Assembly (NCBI RefSeq): GCF_032335695.1
Contig: NZ_JACTOJ010000001.1
Coordinates: 62,001 to 126,000 of the forward strand
Direction of reading: 5' to 3'
Length of the DNA: 64,000 nucleotides
From: JACTOJ01 sp032335695
GTDB lineage: Bacteria; Bacillota; Clostridia; Clostridiales; Clostridiaceae
The notes under the pieces were generated by a model that had not been told where the DNA came from, did no database searches, and saw only the letters and a program-made list of their open reading frames with translations. The position numbers and the translations under genes are program-made. Positions 16,952 through 24,400 of the stretch are shown here, piece by piece; the stretch's first letter is position 1, and every line of letters begins with the position of its first letter.

Positions 16952-17247
16952 GGCTATGTTTTAAAAGACTGTTGATAAAGGCGTTTTTCGTCTAGCATGG
17001 TTTCTTTCAGAACCCATGGGATGAACTCTAAGGGCTGCTTTGTTATAATTGGCTACCAATTTTATTGCGCCCTCCGTGGCGCTAAAATTGCTTTGCCCGT
17101 CCTGGGCAAAATTACGCCAATTATAAGTCGCAATCCCTAAGAGTTTCTAGAACTTAAACGATAATATCAGCATTTTAAAACATAGCCTCCCGAACTGAAG
17201 GAAGTTTTAAATCAGTGTAAAAATCAACACTGATTTAAAACAGAGCC
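16952..17247. repeat. Structured non-coding repeat, copy 1 (MITE-like)
   Basis: The ends are inverted repeats, GGCTATGTTTTAAA and, on the other strand, GGCTCTGTTTTAAA. An inner 234-bp part (16953-17186) has 14-bp perfect end arms and a folded core: 11-bp stem AACTCTAAGGG/CCCTAAGAGTT, 10-bp stem TTATAATTGG/CCAATTATAA, and inside them two hairpins (GCGCC/GGCGC and TTTGCCC/GGGCAAA). A 38-bp type B palindrome (17204-17241) follows. The whole unit recurs in reverse at 48074-48545 with few changes, apart from an insertion. It has no reading frame of note. It looks like a mobile miniature element whose transcript would form a branched RNA. Confidence 0.85.
17204..17241. repeat. Type B palindromic repeat within copy 1
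   Basis: Perfect 15-bp arms GTTTTAAATCAGTGT and its complement flank an 8-nt loop. The same arms occur alone at 27847-27885 and within copy 2 at 48080-48117, so this unit can exist independently of the larger core. Confidence 0.8.
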
Positions 17248-17379
17248 TTATGTATTAAATAACTATAACCAAAATAGCTATATAAATTATGTGATGACGT
17301 AGCTAAAATTATTTATGTAGATGCTTAATTTACATAGGAGTTTTTATTCATTGAAATAAAAATTATTGGAGGAATTATA

Positions 17380-17910
17380 ATGGAGCCAACTAAAATAAAC
17401 AGGTTATTTATAATTACAGGAGCAAGCTGTATAGGAAAGTCTACTGCTTGTGAAATTTTATTTAAGAAGGAAGAAGATTATATTGTAATGGAAAGTGATT
17501 TACTTTGGTCTGATGTATATGATACACCAGAAGACAATTATAGGGTGTATCGAGAATTATGGATGCGTATTTGTAGCAGCATCTCTCAAATAGGTATGCC
17601 TGTAGTTCTATGTGGATGTGCAACGCCGGAACAGTTTGAGGTACTTGATACTAGAAAGTATTTCACAGAAATAATTTATATTGCTGTTGTAGCTGAAGAA
17701 AAGGAACTTATTAACCGAATGAAATGTGGTCGAGGTATTACTGATGAAAATTGGATTAAGAGTTCTGTTCATTTTAATGAATGGTTAAAAAATAATTCTT
17801 CAAAAACAACTCCTAATATTATATTGGTGGATAATACACATATGAGCCCAGAGGAAACAGCAAAGAAAATAGATGAAATAATTAGGCTAAATATGGTGTA
17901 TGGAATATAA
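17380..17910 (+). CDS. P-loop kinase-like protein
   Basis: A 176-aa protein with a Walker A loop GASCIGKST (residues 14-22), a MESDLLW acidic segment after strand 2, and a lid-like basic stretch (INRMKCGRGITDENW). The arrangement fits the small nucleoside or shikimate kinase-like P-loop group that phosphorylates a small molecule. The second residue set of Walker A is SCIGKS rather than the more common SGSGKS. ATG 17380 follows TTGGAGGAATT. Substrate unknown; no operon partners. Confidence 0.75.
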   Translation: MEPTKINRLFIITGASCIGKSTACEILFKKEEDYIVMESDLLWSDVYDTPEDNYRVYRELWMRICSSISQIGMPVVLCGCATPEQFEVLDTRKYFTEIIYIAVVAEEKELINRMKCGRGITDENWIKSSVHFNEWLKNNSSKTTPNIILVDNTHMSPEETAKKIDEIIRLNMVYGI

Positions 17911-17920
17911 ATGTGCATTA

Positions 17921-17959
17921 AATAAATAGGAGCTGCAATAAAAACAGCTCCTATTTATT
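17921..17959. terminator. Convergent terminator
   Basis: Perfect 15-bp arms AATAAATAGGAGCTG and complement, with a 9-nt loop, lie between the kinase-like gene and the DEAD-box helicase on the other strand. Confidence 0.85.
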
Positions 17960-17960
17960 T

Positions 17961-19103
17961 TTATTTATTATCCACTAACTGACCTTTATATAAGCCTTTA
18001 TGGCTTATAGCAATTTTAAATTTATTTTCGTACTGCTTTATTAGCGGAAGCTCTCTGGGAGAAACCAAGGAGATTGCAATGCCATCTTCTCCAGCACGTC
18101 CGCAGCGTCCAACTCTGTGAAGATAGCTGTTTGTATCCTCTGGAAGATCCAAATTAAATACATGAGTTATACCTTTTATATCAAGTCCTCTTGAAGCTAT
18201 ATCAGATGCAACTAAAAGCTGAAGCTTACCTGTTCTGAAGTCTTCTAGGGATTTTTTTCTATCCTCTTTTAGATTTGTTCCATGAATGCTGTCTGCCTTA
18301 AGCTTATGATATTTTAATTTAGAGGTTATAATTTCTATGTCGTCACTTTTATTTACGAAAACTAAAGCTTTGGTTGGATTTACTGCATGAACAAGCTTTC
18401 TTAGAACCTCTACCTTGTCTCTTTCATCACAGGTTAAATAGTAATGAGATATATTTGGATTAACTTCTATTTTGGAAGCTATATTTATAATCTCAGGTTC
18501 CTTCATTAAGTCTTTAGCAGCTGTAAGGCTCTTAACGGACATAGTAGCCGAGAAAAGCAGCAGCTGTCTTTCTTTTAAAGTAGTTTTTATTACAGCTTTC
18601 ACGGTTTCAATGTTATGAAAATCTAAAAGTCTATCAGCTTCATCTATAACTATAGTTTTTATGGTATGAGCAGATATTTTTTTCCGTTTTATAAGTTCTA
18701 AGGTTCTTCCGGGTGTACCTACTATGATGTGAGGCTTTTCTTTTAATTTATCTATCTGCCTGTTAATATTGGCATCGCCTATGATGGTGGTAGAGGTTAA
18801 GTTTAGCTTAGAAGCTTCAGCTAAAGCAGTTATATTTTTATGTACCTGCATCACTAATTCGTGGGTTGGAGCAAGAATCAGGGCTTGCATTTCACGTTTA
18901 GAAGCATCTATCTTCTGAAATATTGGAAGTATGTAGGCTAGGGTTTTTCCGCTGCCTGTTTTTGATTGACCTACAACATCCTTATTCGCCGTGGCAAGAG
19001 GTATTATTTTTTCCTGAATTTCTGTGGGAGTATTGAAGCCTAACTTATTCAAGCCTTCAATAATATTTATATTTAAACCGAGCTTTTCAAATACGTTATT
19101 CAT
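17961..19103 (-). CDS. DEAD-box RNA helicase
   Basis: A 380-aa minimal DEAD-box helicase with the full motif set: Q motif (FNTPTEIQEKIIP), motif I GQSKTGSGKT, Ia APTHELV, GG-equivalent TPGR, motif II DEAD, motif III SAT, motif V RGLDIKG and motif VI HRVGRCGRAG. There is no C-terminal RNA-binding tail such as DbpA has. It unwinds RNA with ATP, likely in ribosome assembly or mRNA turnover, often in cold stress. Motif III appears as LFSATM. Start ATG 19103 follows AAGGAGGC. Confidence 0.95.
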   Translation of the reverse strand: MNNVFEKLGLNINIIEGLNKLGFNTPTEIQEKIIPLATANKDVVGQSKTGSGKTLAYILPIFQKIDASKREMQALILAPTHELVMQVHKNITALAEASKLNLTSTTIIGDANINRQIDKLKEKPHIIVGTPGRTLELIKRKKISAHTIKTIVIDEADRLLDFHNIETVKAVIKTTLKERQLLLFSATMSVKSLTAAKDLMKEPEIINIASKIEVNPNISHYYLTCDERDKVEVLRKLVHAVNPTKALVFVNKSDDIEIITSKLKYHKLKADSIHGTNLKEDRKKSLEDFRTGKLQLLVASDIASRGLDIKGITHVFNLDLPEDTNSYLHRVGRCGRAGEDGIAISLVSPRELPLIKQYENKFKIAISHKGLYKGQLVDNK

Positions 19104-19247
19104 AGTTGCCTCCTTAAAATAATCTTAAGTAATTACAATACTATATTTTATAAGAAATCACAATAAAAATTTTATTATTATAGCATATAAACAATTATTT
19201 ACAATAAATATAAGGTTTTGCATAATTGAGCTATAGGGTTATTGATT

Positions 19248-19562
19248 ATGGAGGTGAGTGTAATAAATAAATCAGTTTTAGTGAATTTATTTAAAAACTT
19301 GCCATTGAGCAGTGACGATTTAAAAAAAGCTATAATATATAACTCCACTGCAGTATTTGCGCTAATAGACAATCTTAATCAAATAAATTATAAATTTACT
19401 GATTTTAATTATACAGTTTATCGTAAAGATATAAAAGCTTTATACAATGAAGATTTTTCTTCATTACTAAAAAAGGATGAATGGCAGAATAAGGTTCAAG
19501 ATAAACTTAAAGATGCTGAATACGTAAAGAAAAGTGCAGATGCTGTTATAAAAAATAGTTAG
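19248..19562 (+). CDS. Small protein of unknown function
   Basis: About 104 aa, soluble, lysine and asparagine rich, with a helical look; no family recognised. The start is unclear. A near-perfect ribosome site GGAGGTGAG covers the ATG at 19248 and its next codons, and the codon at the right distance downstream (19263) is ATA. I list the ATG by convention; a TTG at 19242 and the unusual ATA are alternatives. The gene ends in a strong hairpin and lies next to a spore protein on the other strand. Confidence 0.6.
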   Translation: MEVSVINKSVLVNLFKNLPLSSDDLKKAIIYNSTAVFALIDNLNQINYKFTDFNYTVYRKDIKALYNEDFSSLLKKDEWQNKVQDKLKDAEYVKKSADAVIKNS

Positions 19563-19582
19563 TGTTAGCACTAACTATTTTT
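19553..19582 (+). terminator. Intrinsic terminator
   Basis: AAATAGTTAGTG pairs with its complement over 12 bp with a 4-nt loop and a T-run. It is shared by the small unknown gene and the convergent spore-protein gene. Confidence 0.8.
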
Positions 19583-19594
19583 TATGCTTGAAAA

Positions 19595-19801
19595 CTATTT
19601 ATCTATAAGCTTCTTTTCGAATTGTTCTACGGCGTTTCTTGTCATCATTCCACCAATAGGTCCACCTATTTTTCCATTTATTTTTGATAAGTTGCTTCCT
19701 TTAGAAGAATCATTAATATCTGATCCCAGTTCATTTGCAAACTCTGTTTTTATTTTATTAAGTTTTTCTTTAGCTTCTGGAACTAAAGGCCTTTTGCTCA
19801 T
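19595..19801 (-). CDS. Alpha/beta-type small acid-soluble spore protein
   Basis: A 68-aa SASP. These proteins coat DNA in the spore core and are degraded at germination. The germination-protease site is recognisable in KTEFANELG, and the second conserved block is GGPIGGMMTRNAVEQFEK. The N-terminus MSKRPLVPEAKEKLN is a common clostridial variant. A strong GGGGAGGTGA precedes the ATG. Expression is expected in the forespore under sigma-G, though I did not identify a clear promoter. This is the best single sign that the organism sporulates. Confidence 0.93.
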   Translation of the reverse strand: MSKRPLVPEAKEKLNKIKTEFANELGSDINDSSKGSNLSKINGKIGGPIGGMMTRNAVEQFEKKLIDK

Positions 19802-20193
19802 TTAAATCACCTCCCCTGCTTTAGTTTTAGATTTTTTTATAAGTATATACCTGCTAATTGTTACATACTAAAAATTTATTAAGACCTATAAGACTTATAA
19901 AGAATATTAGGTTTAATTCTTTATAACAAGCGCATAATACAATGGTTATGTTTTAAAAGAATGTTGATTAATAGTTAAAACCAGAAAATCTGGTTTTTTA
20001 TTTTTTGCTTTTTTTTTGCACTAAGATATACCTGGAGTGATTATGAAGCTGATTATATTGCTGAAAATGTGCTGAAAGCTGTGAAGTGGATTATAAGGTG
20101 TAAAAAATGATTATAAGAATTTTTGGTAATGAATGAAAAAAATCTATTTGCTACAATAAGATTATGTTTTAAATTGCAAGGAGAGATAAGTGT
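19802..20193. other. Gap of 392 bp with a repeat fragment and a hairpin
   Basis: The stretch contains the promoter side of the spore-protein gene and, at 19945-19969, TTATGTTTTAAAAGAATGTTGATTA, a solo end of the structured repeat family. Directly after it, AAAACCAGA/TCTGGTTTT with a T-run (19977-20000) makes a good terminator-like hairpin with no gene before it. The rest is AT-rich with nothing I can name. Confidence 0.5.
19977..20000 (+). terminator. Orphan terminator-like hairpin
   Basis: Perfect 9-bp arms AAAACCAGA and TCTGGTTTT followed by TT and an AT-rich run. No plus-strand gene ends just before it, so it may belong to the repeat fragment beside it or to an unseen short RNA. Confidence 0.5.
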
Positions 20194-21372
20194 ATGGAAA
20201 AGTATAAAAATATTGATTCAATAGAGGAAGTTAACACTGTACTTACAAAATTTCAACAGGGCTATAAAAGTAAAACTGTTGATGGAGTAAACACATTTGT
20301 AAATGAAATGTTTTCGGATAAAGCTGGACTAGTTGTTATTGGCAGCGGTATTAATCAATGGGCTTTTAACTTGGAAGGTACAAAGAAAATCATAAAAAAT
20401 CATTGGGCGGAAGAAAATAAGCACTTTAAAAATTTAAATTTTAATTTTGAAAAAGCTTATATATTTGCAAATGAGGATACAGCTTGGGTAATATCTATAG
20501 GAAATTCAAGTGACACTATTTCAGAAGAGGATCAGCTTAAAGCAGCTGAAGCGCAGATAAAAGAAATTTTAAACAGGGAAGAAACATCAAGAAAAAATGC
20601 TTTGGAAGCAGCCTTCACTATAGCTAATACTTTAGCAGAGGTAGAACAGGGAGAAGAATACAAATGGATATTTAGGTTTACGGCCGTTCTTATAAAAGAA
20701 AAGGGACAATGGAAATTTCACCAAATGCAATTCTCACTAGACGGAAACGAAATAGAAAATTTTTGCAGAGAGGATAGCTTTGATGAAGGCTACATGAGTA
20801 TGCCTAAAGCAGGTGAAAACGAAGAAACAGAAAAGGTTAGAAAGGTGCTGGAGGTTTTTCAAGAGGGGTATATCAAACGAGATATAGCTTATGTAGATGA
20901 GTATCTTAAAAAGGTATTCTTTCAGGATGAATAGCAGATAGTAATCGGTACAGATGCGGAGGAACTTTGTATTGGGCCTGAAGGAATAAGAGGTATAGTA
21001 GACTCTGATTGGAAATACTGGGGAGACTTCTGTATGAATGTGGAAGGTGCTCATATAACTGTTAATGGAGAAATAGCTTATTTCTCCACTAAAGCAATTT
21101 TAAAAAGAAAAGTTACAAAAGAGCAAATATATACTTGGATAACAGGTCAAGCTAACTACAGATTTTCAGTTGAAGAAAAGAAAACTAAAGAAAAATTAGC
21201 AGAAACACTTTGTATGATTCTAGATTTTCTAATTGATGCTGAAAATGAAGGCTTATACATTTTACCTATGAGATTTTCTGGAGTTATGGTTAATCATGAA
21301 GGAAAGTGGCTTATTCATCATGCCCAGTATTCTGATTATGTAGATAAATTTTCTGGGACAAGAATTAAATAG
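20194..21372 (+). pseudogene. Tandem NTF2/SnoaL-like protein interrupted by one TAG stop
   Basis: The first open part (20194-20934, 246 aa) holds one NTF2-like domain and the start of a second; the last part (to 21372) continues in the same frame after a single TAG at 20932-20934. The codons between 20935 and 21033 are open and match the first domain: QIVIGTDAEELCIGPEG mirrors LVVIGSGINQWAFNLEG. Removing the stop gives about 392 residues with two similar domains. One point change from CAG, AAG or GAG would make it. It may be a recent pseudogene, a truncated functional protein, or a read-through case. Start ATG follows AAGGAGAG. Confidence 0.8.
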
Positions 21373-21385
21373 TATAATAAGTATA

Positions 21386-21429
21386 ATAAAAAAATGCTGC
21401 ACAAGCGATTGCTTGGCAGCATTTTTTTA
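21386..21429. terminator. Terminator of the subtilase gene
   Basis: A stem of about 16 bp with one bulged base (AAAAAATGCTGC-AAGC / GCTTGGCAGCATTTTTT) and T-runs on both sides lies between the NTF2-like gene and the convergent subtilase gene. Confidence 0.8.
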
Positions 21430-24400
21430 TTATTTTTTCTTTTTCCATACAAAGGCAGCTCCAGAAGCTATGAATAATGAACCAACAGCTTCTAGTATAT
21501 TTTCATCTAAGAATACTCCTGTCTTTGGTAGTTGAGTTTTGCTTGAATTAACAGTACTTGTATTTGAATTTACAACAGAGGTACTTGAATCAGTACCAGT
21601 TTTAGTGTTTGTATCTGATGCAGTGGGTTTATTAGTTAAGTCTGAAGCAGATAAGAAATAATCACTGCAGTGATCTATTGTAAATGTAACAAAACCATCC
21701 TTATCAACATTCCAAGAACCATCAGCGTTTGAGCCTTTTATAAGCTCAGAAGCTTTTTTATCAGGATTATAGTAGTACAAGAATGTCTTATTATCCTTTA
21801 CTGCATTTTTATCAGCTTTTACTTTAATTGATGCAGGGGAAGGTAACGCTCCATGATATTTAAAGGATAATATTTGAGCTGTTTTATCTGCTTTTAAAAT
21901 TTCTTCAGCGTAAGGTGAACTTGCGTTCAGGGATAAATCTATATCCTTTATTAAAGTTTTGTCGAAGTCTTTTGCATTAAAGCTCCAGGTAACAGTAGGG
22001 GAAATATATCCTTTTGGTGCCGCTACTGTAAAGGAGATCTGCTTATCCATACCAGCTATGCTTTCAAGTAGTTGTGAAGAGAGTATAGTGCTACTGCCTA
22101 AGGTTACAGTAACATTCTTGTCTGCAGAGCCTGTTATGGAATCATATATTTTAGAGTCTTCAGCCTTTAATAATTCTATAATACTGAATTTAATTATTTT
22201 TGTTGAAATATTTCCAGCTGCATCTTCAGCGGTTATTACAAGGTTGTAATCTCCTTTTTGGTCTATATAGGTTCCGTTATATGCTTTTCCGTTTAAGGTC
22301 ATGGAAATCTTTGAAGATTCATTTGCGTTTACAGAAGGAAGAACTACAGTGCTGTATTTTTTGCCATCCTCAGCACCTGTGACATTGATTTCTGGTGCAG
22401 TTTTATCTATTGTAAAACTATCTATGACAGGTGCGGATTCATTGCCAGCTAAGTCTACTGCACTTACAGATAGCACATATTTACCTTCCTTTGTAATAGG
22501 TGAACCATCATATTTTTTACCATTTAATAGCATGGTAATAGCTGAATTTTTATTAGAAGTAGCTTTTGGTGTTACATCTGTATTGTATATTTTACCATTT
22601 TCTACTCCTGATACTGTGACAATTGGTGCAGTTTGGTCTAAAACTACAGGTATTAATATATCTGTGGAATTTCCAAAAGCATCTAGAGCATTTACAGAAA
22701 TTTGATTTTCACCAGGCTTTAAAGAAACATTTTTCTCAAAGCTTCTATCTAAATTATTTTCTTTAGCTCCGCCAGAACCTATATTCATTACAGTATCTCC
22801 ATCTATTGAAAGAGTGTATCCATAATAATTATCCGATATCTGACCTTTAATCAATATTGAATCTTTGTTGGTATAGATTTTTCCGTCAGCTTTTGCCAGT
22901 GGTATATCAAGTGATAATTTTGGAGCAGTGGCATCGTAAAGAATTTTATAGCCCCAGTCATAAATAATTTTGCTGTCATTTTCCTCATCATCAACTGCAT
23001 AAACTGAAATAGAATTTGAACCTTCTTTTATTTTAACAGGTGCTTCGAAGGTTAAATCATCTTTAATTTCAACCTCAGAGCCGTTGATTTTAAATTCTCC
23101 TGGTCGGTGGTTAACACTTCCCTTAATAACATAGGTGCCATCAGTCACATCTGACTTTGATACTACTGAATAGGAAGTAAGATTATCAAAATTTATGTTA
23201 AAGTGTTCATCATCTGTTTCGTAGCGTACATATACATATTGTATGGATGCATGACCAGCATAGTCTGTAGCTATTAACTGGACTTTATTCAATCCGCTTT
23301 CAAGTCCATCTACTTCACAGGTGAAATTGCCATCTTCATCCACATAAGGACTATCATATTCAGCATAAAATTCATTTAAATTAGCTTCTTTAAGAGTACC
23401 TTTAATTATAACGGAGCCAGAATCGGTAACATAGGCATTATCTTCTGTTGTACTTGGAGAAGTTATTGTAATTTGTGGAGCAGTAAAATCAAAATTAACT
23501 GATATATTCTGATTATATACTTCATTGTCTTCAGAGTCATAACCTATAATATCGAAATTATTTACTCCCTCTTTTACGTCAGCGGCATAAGATAGTACAT
23601 TATCTTTAACTCCTGCATCTTTGCCGTTAATAGTTAATTTTTCAATATTGCTGCTGATACTTCCTTTTATAATATATTTACCATCTGATAAGTTAGTTTC
23701 ATTATAGAAGGTGCCATCGGAAAGATTGAATAAATTCACATTAGTTATGCTGCTATCGGATAGCTTTTTGGTATCAACGCTGACATTACCAGCATAGTCC
23801 ATCACTGACAGCTTTATTTCGCTTTTGGTACCTTCAGGGAAGTATATATTAGCCTTATAAAGTCCGTTTTCAAACTTTATATCTGAGCCATTTATAGAAT
23901 AAACTTGTCCATTTGTGCTATATTTTACAATGGTGGTATTTAGACCAGAAAGATTATCGCTGGCCTCCCATTGAAGTTCGTAAGAATTAATTCCTTTACT
24001 ATCAGTATGCTTAACCAGATTTTTAATTCTAACTATAGGGGCGGTAACATCTAATTTCACTGGCAGATCTAAAGTCTGAGCTTTTGAGGAGTCACCATTT
24101 ACAGAAGAAGTTATCCTATAAATATATTCTCCCTCTGGAGCTGTTTCATATTTGCCTGTGGAAGTATTATATATGGTACCATCCCAGTAACCGTTGTTTA
24201 ATACGGTAATAGAGCTATTTTCACTATTGAATTCTTCCAATGTGTTTTTGGATAAATCATATTTATTATATACTTGTCGTATTACCTTATTGGTTTTCTT
24301 ATCTACAATATCTACCTTTAAATTTTTAGCATCTCTTAATAGATATAATATGCCTCCAACGGTGTCATACTTACCATCTCCATTAGGAGAAAATGCAATA

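Noticed and set aside
16952..17247. tRNA-like or group II intron fragment
   Set aside because: The branched fold lacks a tRNA T-loop or CCA pattern, and no intron domain V or reverse transcriptase is present.
19584..19805. Plus-strand reading frame opposite the spore protein
   Set aside because: It is the antisense shadow of a clear SASP with its own ribosome site; hydrophobic composition is explained by the opposite codons.
20932..20934. TAG as a pyrrolysine codon
   Set aside because: No pyrrolysine genes are in view, and the protein is not a methylamine methyltransferase. A simple nonsense mutation is the plainer reading.
22301..22705. Plus-strand frames inside the giant subtilase gene
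   Set aside because: All are antisense to repeat-rich coding DNA and lack ribosome sites.
23400..24200. DNA tandem repeats in the subtilase gene
   Set aside because: The Ig-like repeats are similar at the protein level but not long or near-identical DNA repeats, so I do not list a repeat array.
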